64,000 nt of DNA from CADEER01 sp965216585. GTDB lineage: Bacteria > Desulfobacterota > Binatia > HRBIN30 > CADEER01. The notes below the pieces were generated by a model. That model was given only the letters and a program-made list of their open reading frames with translations, was not told the DNA's origin and made no database searches. Below, one piece after another: positions 55,017-64,000 of this stretch. Positions within the stretch are counted from its first letter, which is position 1. Every line of letters starts with the position of its first letter. The translations under genes were made by a program, and so were the position numbers. Where the stretch lies: positions 248,001 to 312,000 of the forward strand of contig CBDCGC010000002.1 of assembly GCA_965216585.1 (NCBI GenBank), given 5' to 3'.

Positions 55017-55196
55017 ATGCCAGTTCCGAAGCGCAAGACCTCTCATTCAAAGCGCAACAAGCGCCGGGCGCACGACTCGATCTCGGCGGTTGCCACGATC
55101 GAGTGTCCGGAATGTGGTGAACGCATGGTGCGTCATCGCACGTGTCCGCATTGTGGCGTCTATCGCGGTCGTCGAATCGTCGACGTCGAGGAATGA
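55017..55196 (+). CDS. rpmF: 50S ribosomal protein L32
   Basis: 59 aa. Begins MPVPKRKTSHSKRNKRRAHD, the invariant L32 N-terminus. It has a zinc-ribbon with CPEC near residue 30 and CPHC near 43, the zinc-binding (C+) form, and ends RGRRIVDVEE. Starts 6 bp after yceD and is followed 53 bp later by acpP. Confidence 0.95.
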   Translation: MPVPKRKTSHSKRNKRRAHDSISAVATIECPECGERMVRHRTCPHCGVYRGRRIVDVEE

Positions 55197-55249
55197 GGTA
55201 GGGCCGTAGGCGGGGAATCGTTGCATTTCCAACAACAGGAGGAGAGGGG

Positions 55250-55492
55250 ATGGCTTCTGCGGTAGAGACGAAGGTGCGCGAGATCGTTTGCGAGCAACTC
55301 GGTGTCAGCGAAGGCGACGTCACGCTCGATGCGTCGTTTCTCGAAGACCTCGGTGCGGATTCGCTCGACATCGTCGAGCTGGTGATGGCTTTGGAAGACG
55401 CCTACGACCTCGAGATTTCCGACGAAGAGGTCGAGAAGATTCGCACGGTGCAGGACGTCGTCAGCCACATCGAAACCCAGCAGGCGAGCTGA
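55250..55492 (+). CDS. acpP: Acyl carrier protein
   Basis: 80 aa. Carries acyl chains on the phosphopantetheinylated Ser of LGADSLDIVELVMALED (Ser about 38). Acidic throughout, with the usual helix II motif and VQDVVSHIE end. A strong GGAGGAGAGG precedes the ATG. It directly follows rpmF; plsX, fabH, fabD and fabG, which commonly come between, are not present. Confidence 0.96.
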   Translation: MASAVETKVREIVCEQLGVSEGDVTLDASFLEDLGADSLDIVELVMALEDAYDLEISDEEVEKIRTVQDVVSHIETQQAS

Positions 55493-55493
55493 T

Positions 55494-57143
<1,650 letters not shown>

Positions 57144-57239
57144 GGCGTACAGGAGAGCCATAGCGAGCCGGACCAACGCCGACAAGCCGCACGAAGCCCC
57201 GCGGCTGGCCAGCGCATCGGGCTAGTGCTATCGGGAGGC

Positions 57240-58382
57240 ATGAGCAAACGAGAGATGGTCCTGGCAGCGCTGTTGCTCGCCGGTGTCGCCTGCGGCTCGG
57301 ACGATGATGGACAGCGAACCGCCGCCTACGATTTTTCTGCGCTGGCGGCGGAGATGGACACGTTCATCGCTGAAACCGACAGCGTAGACGGTGCCGGTGT
57401 CGTCATCGTTGATCGCGACGACGGCGTGATTCTTGAGTCTACCTTTGGCGCCTTCGAGCGCGACCGCGTTTCCTTGATCGCTTCGTCGTCGAAGATGATT
57501 ACCGCGACGGTTCTGATGAGCTTGCACGAGCAGGGCATTCTCGATTTCGACGAGCCGATCGCCAACATGGTCGGCTGGGGGGAAGCCAACCCGACGGTGA
57601 CGACGGCGCAGTTGTTGTCGAATAGCTCGGGCCTGGTCGGGCTGGCGCCGAATCCGGCATACGCCCCGTACCTGTGCCAGTATTTCGCCGGCGGCACGTT
57701 GCAAGATTGTGCGCGGACGATTTTCGTGACGGCAGCCGATGACGATCAGGTGATTCCCCCCGACACGATGTTTCGCTACGGCGGTGGCCAGTGGCAGGTA
57801 GCGGGCGGTGTCGCCGAGAGCGTCTCGGGCAAGAGTTGGGCCGAGCTCGTGCGCGAAACACTCATCGAACCGTGTGGTCTCGAGGCTCTCGACTACAACA
57901 ACCACTTTACCCAACTGCCGCCCGACCCGGACAATCTCTTCGGCTATCCGGGTGGCTTCGACGGCGATCCGTTGGCGCTCGATGCGACCGACAATCCCAA
58001 CATGGAGGGCGGCGTCTACACGAACATCGCCGACTACGGCAAGCTCGTCTTGATGCAGGTTCGCGGTGGGCAATGCGATGGTGGCCGCGTGCTTTCCGAG
58101 GCGTCGGTGCAGCGCCTCCACTCCGACCGCATCGACGACGTCTACGGCGGCAGCACCGGCGGGGGACGCTATCAGGGGTACGGCTATGGCTGGTGGATCG
58201 ACCGCGGGTCGGACTCTGGGTTGATCGTCGACCCCGGTGCCTACGGCTCGGTCGCCTGGATCGACGAGGGTCGCAGCTACGGCGGCTTTCTCGTCATCGA
58301 AGCGGATTCGTTTCTCGGCAACGAGTTGTTCGAGCGCGCCTACCCTCTGATCAACGAGGTCGTCGATGGGGTGCGGGGCTGA
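57240..58382 (+). CDS. Beta-lactamase/D-Ala-D-Ala carboxypeptidase-fold lipoprotein hydrolase
   Basis: 380 aa, ATG 57240 with GGGAGG upstream. Lipobox LAGVAC (Cys about 18) and an acidic GSDDDG spacer. Serine hydrolase of the class C/Pfam beta-lactamase type: SxxK in ASSSKMITAT (about 83-86) and YGGGQWQ at the YxN position (Asn replaced). GAYGS may stand for the third (K/H)xG box. EstB-like esterase or peptidase activity is possible. Resistance is not implied. The in-frame stretch upstream of 57240 is antisense to nadB. Confidence 0.8.
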   Translation: MSKREMVLAALLLAGVACGSDDDGQRTAAYDFSALAAEMDTFIAETDSVDGAGVVIVDRDDGVILESTFGAFERDRVSLIASSSKMITATVLMSLHEQGILDFDEPIANMVGWGEANPTVTTAQLLSNSSGLVGLAPNPAYAPYLCQYFAGGTLQDCARTIFVTAADDDQVIPPDTMFRYGGGQWQVAGGVAESVSGKSWAELVRETLIEPCGLEALDYNNHFTQLPPDPDNLFGYPGGFDGDPLALDATDNPNMEGGVYTNIADYGKLVLMQVRGGQCDGGRVLSEASVQRLHSDRIDDVYGGSTGGGRYQGYGYGWWIDRGSDSGLIVDPGAYGSVAWIDEGRSYGGFLVIEADSFLGNELFERAYPLINEVVDGVRG

Positions 58383-58426
58383 GTTGGGGTGACCGCTGAG
58401 CCTCTACTTCGCTGCCAAGCGTTTTC

Positions 58427-60025
58427 GTGAGCTCTCTCGACGCGACGCGGCGCGAGGCGCATCTCGATGATCTGCACGATCGTCACTTCGATCTGATCGT
58501 CATCGGTGGCGGCATCAGCGGTGCCGGCGTGGCTGCCGAGGCGTCGGCGCGCGGCCTCTCCGTCGCCCTGGTCGAAGCGCGGGATTTCGCCAGCGGCACC
58601 TCGAGCCGATCGTCGAAGTTGATCCACGGCGGTTTGCGCTATCTGGCGATGGGCGATGTCGCGCTGGTGCGCGAGACGGCGCTCGAGCGCAAAGTGCTGC
58701 ACGAGCTGGCGCCGCATCTGGCCCAGCCGCGCTGGATGTTGCTGCCGGTGAGGTCGCGCGCCGGTCTGCTCAAGTTCCGCACGGTGCTGGCCAGCTACGA
58801 GAAGCTGGGCGCGGTGGCCGATGCCGATCGGCACTGCAATTGGGACGCCGGCGATCTCGCCCAAGGCGAGCCACTGCTCGATCGGACGCGCTACCCGTTC
58901 GCCTGTGTCTATCGCGAATACCTGACCGACGATGCCCGCCTGGTCATCGCCAACCTGCGCGCCGCAGCAGCGCGCGGGGCGACGATCGCCAGCCATCTGC
59001 CGGTGCGGGCGATGATTCGAGACGAAAACGGTCGTGCACTGGGCGTCGAAGTGCGTTGTGCGCTCAGCGGTCGCGCGGTGCGCGTGCGCGGCCGTTCCGT
59101 CGTCAACGCCGCCGGACCGTGGGTCGATGAGGTGCAGGGGCTTGCCGAGCGCGGCGACGAGCAGCGCCTGCATCTTTCGAAAGGTGTGCACGTCTGTTTT
59201 CCAGCCCGCAAGTTTCCCGTCCGCAATCTCCTGCTCCTCGCCGCCGCCGACAGGCGCACGATCTTTGCCATCCCACGTGGCCGCGTGACCTACGTCGGCA
59301 CGACAGACTCCGGCGACTCGGGCGGCGCGCGCACCTGGCCGCAGGTCGACGATGCCGACGTGCGCTATCTCATCGAGCCGCTGCGCCGCTATTGCCCCGC
59401 CGTCGAGCTCGCGGCGGCCGACGTCGTTTTCGCCTGGGCCGGTTTACGGCCACTGATCGCGCAGGGTGGGCGAGCGCCCAAGGACCTGTCCCGCAAGGAC
59501 GAGATTCGCGTTGGCACCTCCGGTGTGATCGCCGTCGCGGGTGGCAAGTTGACCGGATACCGGCCGATGGCGCGGCGCGTCATGGAGGAGGTGGAGCGGG
59601 TTCTCGGCCAGACGACGCCGGCGCCTGCGGTCGAAACCCTGCCAGGTGGTGCACTGACGAAGTCCATGAGTGCCGCGGCGGCGGATGTGGCGCGGTCGTC
59701 GAATACGAGTGACGAGGTGGCCGAGCGCCTGGTCGGTCTCTACGGAAGTGAGGCGGCCGAGGTCGCGGCGCTGGGCTCTGCGGTGTTGGCCGATGCGCCG
59801 GTCGTGCGTGGCGAGATCGAGTGGGCGGTGCGCCGCGAGGGGGCGTTGCGTCTGGAGGATTTCATCTATCGGCGGGCGCGGGCGGCGCTCTACGAACCAG
59901 AGCAGGCGGCTGCGGTTCTCACACCCGCCGCCGAGCGAATGGCGGAGATGCTCGATTGGAGCGAAGAGCGACGGCGCGCCGAGATCGAGAGAACGCGAGA
60001 GCGCTTGCGTTGCGACGGTGCCTGA
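58427..60025 (+). CDS. glpD: Aerobic glycerol-3-phosphate dehydrogenase
   Basis: 532 aa, GTG start. Oxidises sn-glycerol-3-P to DHAP, passing electrons to the quinone pool at the inner membrane. FAD site VIGGGISGAGVAAEASARGL (about 25-44) and ARDFASGTSSRSSKLIHGGLRYL. VYREYLTDDARLVIANLRAA, VNAAGPWVD and HLSKGVHVCFPARKFP follow, then RVTYVGTTDSG and a C-terminal alpha-helical DAO_C domain (about 405-520). No glpK or glpF adjacent. Convergent with hflC, 20 bp between stops. Confidence 0.92.
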   Translation: MSSLDATRREAHLDDLHDRHFDLIVIGGGISGAGVAAEASARGLSVALVEARDFASGTSSRSSKLIHGGLRYLAMGDVALVRETALERKVLHELAPHLAQPRWMLLPVRSRAGLLKFRTVLASYEKLGAVADADRHCNWDAGDLAQGEPLLDRTRYPFACVYREYLTDDARLVIANLRAAAARGATIASHLPVRAMIRDENGRALGVEVRCALSGRAVRVRGRSVVNAAGPWVDEVQGLAERGDEQRLHLSKGVHVCFPARKFPVRNLLLLAAADRRTIFAIPRGRVTYVGTTDSGDSGGARTWPQVDDADVRYLIEPLRRYCPAVELAAADVVFAWAGLRPLIAQGGRAPKDLSRKDEIRVGTSGVIAVAGGKLTGYRPMARRVMEEVERVLGQTTPAPAVETLPGGALTKSMSAAAADVARSSNTSDEVAERLVGLYGSEAAEVAALGSAVLADAPVVRGEIEWAVRREGALRLEDFIYRRARAALYEPEQAAAVLTPAAERMAEMLDWSEERRRAEIERTRERLRCDGA

Positions 60026-60045
60026 ACGCTCGCTTCAAGGGGCGG

Positions 60046-60915
60046 TCATTCGCGGATGCCGTCGATGTTGCCGAGGTAGCGGAAGAACTCGGAATCGGGC
60101 GAGACGACGAGTTGCGTGCCCTCGGAGATCGCTTTGTCGTAGGCTTCGAGGGTGCGCTGTAGCTTGAAGAACTCGGGGTCGCGGCCATAGGCGTCGGCAA
60201 AGATCTTCACCGCCTTGGCCTCGCCGCCGCCGCGCACGATCTCGCTCTGCTTTTGCGCCTCGGCCATGATGATCTTGCGCTGCTTCTCTGCCTCGGAGCG
60301 AATCTTGCGTGCTTCTTCGTCACCCTCGGCGCGAAACTTCTTGGCCTGTCGTTCGCGTTCTGCCGTCATGCGACGGAAGACGTTCTGTTCGTTCTTCTCC
60401 GGCAGGTCGGCCCGTTTGACGCGCACGTCGACGACTTCGATGCCAAATTGGCGCACGCGCTCGTCACTGGCGCGGGTAATCTCCTTCATCAGCTCGGTGC
60501 GGCGCGTGCTGACGATTTCCTGCAACGTCTGGCGGCCGAGGTTTTCTCGCACGTTGGAGTATATGATGTCGTCGAGTCGCGACTGCGCCGCGCCTTCGTT
60601 GCGCAGCGTGCGGTAGTAGGCGAGGGGCTCGACGATACGCCAGCGCGCGAAGTTGTCGACGACGAGCTGCTGCTTGTCGCGCGTCAGCAACTCCTTGGGT
60701 GCCGCATCGTAGAGGAGAAGGCGCTTGTCGAAGTACTCGACACTCTGGATGAAGGGGATCTTGAAGTACAGTCCCGGCTCGCGCACCGTGCGCACCGGCT
60801 CGCCGAGCTGGATGACCAACGCCTGTGCCCACTGGTCGACACGATAGAATGCGCTGTTCCAGATGACCGTGGCGACGATGATGGCGGCGCCGAGCGCGGG
60901 CAGTAGGCGACTCAT
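60046..60915 (-). CDS. hflC: HflC, regulator of FtsH protease
   Basis: 289 aa. One N-terminal TM helix (about 6-24, with VDQWAQALVIQLGEPVRT following) and an SPFH/band-7 domain (about 20-190) ending in a long coiled coil (ERQAKKFRAEGDEEARKIRSEAEKQRKI). With HflK it forms a cage around FtsH in the inner membrane and limits degradation of membrane proteins. It overlaps hflK by 4 bp (ATGA). Confidence 0.93.
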   Translation of the reverse strand: MSRLLPALGAAIIVATVIWNSAFYRVDQWAQALVIQLGEPVRTVREPGLYFKIPFIQSVEYFDKRLLLYDAAPKELLTRDKQQLVVDNFARWRIVEPLAYYRTLRNEGAAQSRLDDIIYSNVRENLGRQTLQEIVSTRRTELMKEITRASDERVRQFGIEVVDVRVKRADLPEKNEQNVFRRMTAERERQAKKFRAEGDEEARKIRSEAEKQRKIIMAEAQKQSEIVRGGGEAKAVKIFADAYGRDPEFFKLQRTLEAYDKAISEGTQLVVSPDSEFFRYLGNIDGIRE

Positions 60916-61949
60916 TCCGCATTCCTCGCCGGCGACTTGAGGGCGTCGAGGGGGAGATAGGGCACCATGCGTTTACCGGCCTCTCGGTCGAGGATGACCT
61001 TGTCGGTCCGCTGCATGACTCTTTCCATGGTCTCGAGGTAGAGCCGGCGCTTGGTGACTTCCTTCGCCTTGGCGTATTCCTCGTAGACCGCGACGAAGCG
61101 ATCGGCGGCCCCCTCGGCCTCGCTGACGACCGCTTGCGCATAGGCCTGGGCTTCGTTGAGAACTTGCGCTGCCTGGCCGCGCGCCTTGGGGACGATGTCG
61201 TTGGCGTAGCCGCGCGCCTCGTTGATCAGGCGTTCTTTGTCCTGCTCGGCGCTGATGACGTCCTTGAAGGCGTCGTTGACGGCGTCGGGCGGGTCGACGT
61301 CTTGCAATTTGACGGTGACGATCTCGATGCCAGCGCCGTATTGATCGAGGACTTCTTGCAGGAGCTCTTCGGCATCGCTTTGGATACGCTCCTTGCCCTC
61401 GGTCAAAGCGTCGTCGATCTTACTGGCGCCGATGACCTCGCGCATCGTCGCCTCGGCCGCGTCACGCACCGCCTGGCGCGGATTGGCGACGTTGAAGAGA
61501 TAGTTCACCGTCCCCTCGGGCGTTTGTTTGACCCGGTATTGGACGATGAAGTCGAGCTCGACGATGTTGTTGTCACCGGTGAGCATCAGCGCTTCTTTGT
61601 CGACCTGGCGATAGCGCGCCGGCGGCCCGGCCGAGACGGTCTGGAAGCCGATTTCCTCTTTGCGGATCTTGGTGACCTGCACCTTGATGACGCGTTCGAT
61701 CGGCGCCGGGAAGTGGTAGTGCGGACCCGGTCCGGCTTCACGCACCGCCTTGCCGAAGCGGAGGACGACGGCGCGCTCGTCCGGTGCGACGATGAAGATA
61801 CCGCTGGCGAGGTAGGCGAGGAGCAGGAAGAGGAGAATCAGGCCCGGCCCGAGCCGGTCGAAGAAGGAGCGCCACTGCTGGCCCATCTGGCGCAACGCAA
61901 CCGTTGGGTCGTTGTCGCGCGGTGGCCAGTTGCCGTTCCCCATGGTCAT
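60912..61949 (-). CDS. hflK: HflK, regulator of FtsH protease
   Basis: 345 aa. N-terminal cytoplasmic Gly/Asn-rich MGNGNWPPRDNDP, one TM helix (about 34-55, LGPGLILLFLLLAYLASG), then an SPFH domain (PDERAVVLRFGKAVREAGPGPHYHFPAP) and a coiled coil to the C-terminus. ATG 61949 or 61943 are both possible starts. Partner of HflC. ftsH itself is 38 kb away. Confidence 0.93.
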   Translation of the reverse strand: MTMGNGNWPPRDNDPTVALRQMGQQWRSFFDRLGPGLILLFLLLAYLASGIFIVAPDERAVVLRFGKAVREAGPGPHYHFPAPIERVIKVQVTKIRKEEIGFQTVSAGPPARYRQVDKEALMLTGDNNIVELDFIVQYRVKQTPEGTVNYLFNVANPRQAVRDAAEATMREVIGASKIDDALTEGKERIQSDAEELLQEVLDQYGAGIEIVTVKLQDVDPPDAVNDAFKDVISAEQDKERLINEARGYANDIVPKARGQAAQVLNEAQAYAQAVVSEAEGAADRFVAVYEEYAKAKEVTKRRLYLETMERVMQRTDKVILDREAGKRMVPYLPLDALKSPARNAE

Positions 61950-62022
61950 GACATTAGAATCCGTTTGCGGCAGTACTCATGGCGGATTCGTTGCCGCAGG
62001 GCAAGGTCGCGGCGCCGAGCGT

Positions 62023-62895
62023 TCAACCGATCGTCTTGCGCAGCTCGGACAAGATGGCCGCCGTGGCCGGCGATTTGTTCAGTGTGTAGAAGTGAATTCC
62101 GGGTGCTCCGTGCTCGAGCAACTCGCGGCATTGGCGGCTGGCCCATTCGATGCCGATGCGTTCTTCGTCGCGATCCGACTTGGCTTCGTGCAAGGGACGG
62201 CGCAACTCATCGGGGATCTTGGCGCCGCACATGCTGGTCATCCGCTCGATCTGATCGCGATCGGTGATCGGCATGATGCCTGGGACGATCGGCACCGCAA
62301 TGCCGGCGTCGCGCGCGCGATCGACGAACGAACGATAGGCGCGGTTGTCGAAGAAGAGCTGGGTGATGATGACTTCGACGCCGGCGTCCACCTTCTTGTG
62401 CAGGTTGGTCATGTCGCTGTCGAGGTCGGTCGATTCGGGGTGGCCCTCCGGATAGCCGGCGCCGGCGAGGCAAAAAGCCCGGTTCTGCTGGCGAATGAAT
62501 GCCACCAGCTCGCTGGCGTAGCCGAATCCGTTGCGCGGACGAACGAACTCACTCTCGCCCTTCGGTGGGTCGCCGCGCAGCGGCAGGACGTTTTCGACGC
62601 CACTCCCCTCGAGGCGATCGAGGATCGACGTGATTTCTTCGCGAGAGTGGCCGACGCAGGTCAGGTGGGCCATCGCCTCGATCGAAAACTCGCGTTTGAT
62701 CCGGGTGACGATGTCGAGCGTTTTCTCGCGCGTCGAGCCGCCGGCGCCGTAGGTCACCGACACGAAGCTCGGCGACAAGCGACGTAGGTTGTCGAGTGCA
62801 GCGAGCAGCGCCTTCTCGCCGGCAGGGGTTTTTGGCGGGAAGAACTCGAACGAAAAAACAGGTCGTTCTTCGCCAAAGAAAGTCGCGATTTTCAT
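62023..62895 (-). CDS. metF: 5,10-methylenetetrahydrofolate reductase
   Basis: 290 aa, the usual bacterial size. FAD-dependent reduction of CH2-THF to CH3-THF for methionine synthesis. FSFEFFPPKTPAGEKALL at the N-terminus with the catalytic Glu, VSVTYGAGGSTREKTLDIV, LTCVGHSREEI, LPLRGDPP and ITQLFFDNRAYRSFVDRARDAGI. TIM barrel complete to GIHFYTLNKSPATAAIL. No SAM riboswitch is visible in the 34 bp before it. Lies 73 bp upstream of hflK. Confidence 0.95.
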   Translation of the reverse strand: MKIATFFGEERPVFSFEFFPPKTPAGEKALLAALDNLRRLSPSFVSVTYGAGGSTREKTLDIVTRIKREFSIEAMAHLTCVGHSREEITSILDRLEGSGVENVLPLRGDPPKGESEFVRPRNGFGYASELVAFIRQQNRAFCLAGAGYPEGHPESTDLDSDMTNLHKKVDAGVEVIITQLFFDNRAYRSFVDRARDAGIAVPIVPGIMPITDRDQIERMTSMCGAKIPDELRRPLHEAKSDRDEERIGIEWASRQCRELLEHGAPGIHFYTLNKSPATAAILSELRKTIG

Positions 62896-62929
62896 GGTCG
62901 TGGTCGTTTCGCGTGCGCGCCGCGCCGCT

Positions 62930-63340
62930 TCACCTCGAGGCCGCGCGCAAGCGCGCGGTCAGCGGGTGCGGCATGTGGCGGAAGAGCAGGTCGAGTGTGT
63001 ACTTGTCGGCCATGGCATCGGCGACGGTGCCGGCCATCCCCGGTGCCGGGTCGGCGCGGACGTCGCGAAAGTGCTGGCTGCCGATCTCGACACCGATGTA
63101 GGGGTTCTTGGCGTTGGTCTCGATGCGTTGCGCTGCGGCCGTGCCCAGTCGCACGTAGACGTCACCATAGAGAACGACATACCACACGGTCGACCAGCGT
63201 GTGCCGCCATCTTCGCCAATCGTCGAAAAACGCAGTGTCGAGCCATCTTCCCATTCCTCCGGCGTCCAACCGGCGTGCAGCGCGTTCGGCGCCAAGACGC
63301 AGCAGGCGAAGAGAACGGCGATGTGGGCAAGGCGTCGCAT
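62930..63340 (-). CDS. Exported DUF2255-like or PPOX-like split-barrel protein
   Basis: 136 aa from ATG 63340. Signal peptide MRRLAHIAVLFACCVLAPNALHA. The mature part has STVWYVVLYGDVYVRLGTAAAQRIETN and NPYIGVEIGSQHFRDVRADP, a pattern seen in DUF2255 and small flavin split-barrel proteins (substrate/ligand-binding half). The match is loose. Encoded 16 bp after the OM protein at 63357 and 34 bp before metF on the same strand. Confidence 0.55.
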   Translation of the reverse strand: MRRLAHIAVLFACCVLAPNALHAGWTPEEWEDGSTLRFSTIGEDGGTRWSTVWYVVLYGDVYVRLGTAAAQRIETNAKNPYIGVEIGSQHFRDVRADPAPGMAGTVADAMADKYTLDLLFRHMPHPLTARLRAASR

Positions 63341-63356
63341 GGTCAGTCGGCTAAAC

Positions 63357-64000
63357 TCAAAAAGTATACTCGACTTGGAAGGTATATACGAGGTCGGCGC
63401 GCAGTCCCTGGCGGTTGAGTGGTAGCTGGAGGCTCGCCGCGGTGACGAGTTGGCCGAAGGGGTTGAGCTTGATGCCGAGCGCCGACTGGACCACGTCGTC
63501 GTTGTTACCGTCGCGCCGGTCGTCGTGGTAGCCGAGGAAGTCGACACCGAGGGTCAGCCAGTCGGTGGCGCGCGCGTCGGCGCCGACGATCCATTGAGCC
63601 TGGCTGACGTCGCGGCCGCTGCGAATCGAGTAGCCGAGATTGAGGTGGGGGGAGATGCGCCCGAAGGTACGCGAGGCGATCAGCCACGGTGTGAGCGTCG
63701 GGTCGCGAAAGCCGAGCAGGTCATCGCCGTTGCCGGTGGGGACGGTCAACACCGCGGCGGCGGCGAAGTCGGCCCATCGGGTGTTGGCGAACGCCCACTT
63801 GCCGCGCAGGTAGATGTCGCCGGTGCCGGATGCCGATTCGTCGAAGGAGTCTTCGGCGCAGCGAAAGGCCTGGCCGCAGATCGGGCCGCGGCCGTTGCTG
63901 ATGACACCCTCCTGGTCGGAGCCGAAGAAGGCGACGCCGTTTTCCTCGGGGTCGAGGATCATCGCGGTTGCGCGGCCGCGCATGCGGATGCGGTTGACGG
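63357..64000 (-). CDS. Outer-membrane beta-barrel protein (transporter-like), C-terminal part
   Basis: At least 214 codons, open to the right-hand edge. The in-window ATG at 63983 is internal to a longer frame (VNRIRM... precedes it), so the gene starts outside. Alternating hydrophobic strands such as WADFAAAAVLTVPTGNGDDLLG, SPHLNLGYSIRS and TLGVDFLGYHDD lead to a C-terminal FQVEYTF, the aromatic end typical of OM proteins that need BamA. Resembles the OmpP1/transporter or phenol-MetA group only in general layout. Confidence 0.6.
   Translation of the reverse strand, partial: VNRIRMRGRATAMILDPEENGVAFFGSDQEGVISNGRGPICGQAFRCAEDSFDESASGTGDIYLRGKWAFANTRWADFAAAAVLTVPTGNGDDLLGFRDPTLTPWLIASRTFGRISPHLNLGYSIRSGRDVSQAQWIVGADARATDWLTLGVDFLGYHDDRRDGNNDDVVQSALGIKLNPFGQLVTAASLQLPLNRQGLRADLVYTFQVEYTF

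Noticed and set aside
57240..58382. Antibiotic-resistance beta-lactamase
   Set aside because: The fold is shared by many esterases and peptidases; the YxN and KTG-like motifs are altered and the protein is a lipoprotein, so no resistance role can be claimed.
62896..62929. SAM or cobalamin riboswitch before metF
   Set aside because: Only 34 bp lie between the genes, with no recognisable riboswitch core.

Overview
The window is GC-rich chromosomal DNA from a diderm (Gram-negative type) bacterium. Support comes from lpxD, lnt, a ZnuD-type TonB receptor and several signal-peptide or lipobox proteins. The chain tilS-ftsH-cdaA-cdaR-glmM-nnr-tsaE-lysC-cimA is an arrangement I associate with Deltaproteobacteria-like lineages. 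Dockerin-like EF-hand pairs on secreted proteins, a Ddn-type (F420 family) oxidoreductase and HMW-FabG/MaoC genes would suit an uncultured lineage such as Binatota/Desulfobacterota. That placement is inference only; no rRNA or other taxonomic marker is present. I see no IS element, prophage or CRISPR array.

Layout. 0-5 kb: a partial sulfotransferase, a histidinol-phosphatase-like enzyme, and an aldehyde dehydrogenase/glutamine synthetase-like/SDR operon that looks like amine catabolism by gamma-glutamylation. 5-8 kb: a His/Cys-rich exported protein and a ZnuD-like receptor (metal uptake), then tRNA-Gly(GCC). 8-10 kb: an ECF sigma factor operon bracketed by two zinc-ribbon/PspC proteins, behind an ECF-type promoter. 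10-17 kb: a very large tandem histidine kinase with an NtrC-type regulator, and lnt. 17-19.5 kb: two exported proteins separated by a leader with a 3 x 24-bp tandem repeat. 19.6-31.2 kb: the nine-gene housekeeping operon (tRNA lysidine, membrane proteolysis, c-di-AMP, peptidoglycan precursor, metabolite repair, t6A, aspartate family and isoleucine). 31-35 kb: MaoC-like, HMW FabG and Amt. 35-38 kb: a beta-propeller/GT39-like membrane protein.

38-46 kb: selO and a beta-helix lipoprotein, flanked by two copies of a REP-like two-hairpin repeat. Next come a dockerin-like protein with a haem motif, a chorismatase-like tandem RidA protein, a copper type II monooxygenase-like secreted protein with an internal dockerin pair, and TetR. 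46-52 kb: thioesterase, Ddn-like oxidoreductase, SDR, a Xre/RES toxin-antitoxin pair with a very clear operator, a nitrobindin-like barrel, a PlsC-type acyltransferase, an enoyl-CoA hydratase and small membrane or lipoproteins. 52-57 kb: hisG, lpxD, yceD-rpmF-acpP and nadB. 57-64 kb: a beta-lactamase-fold lipoprotein, glpD, hflKC, metF and two envelope proteins, the last running off the window.

The most interesting loci are the copper monooxygenase with its embedded dockerin-like insert, the ECF/PspC sandwich, the propeller-glycosyltransferase fusion, the RES toxin-antitoxin operator that contains the start codon, and the two repeat families. Family assignments come from reading translated sequence and motifs, not from a database search.
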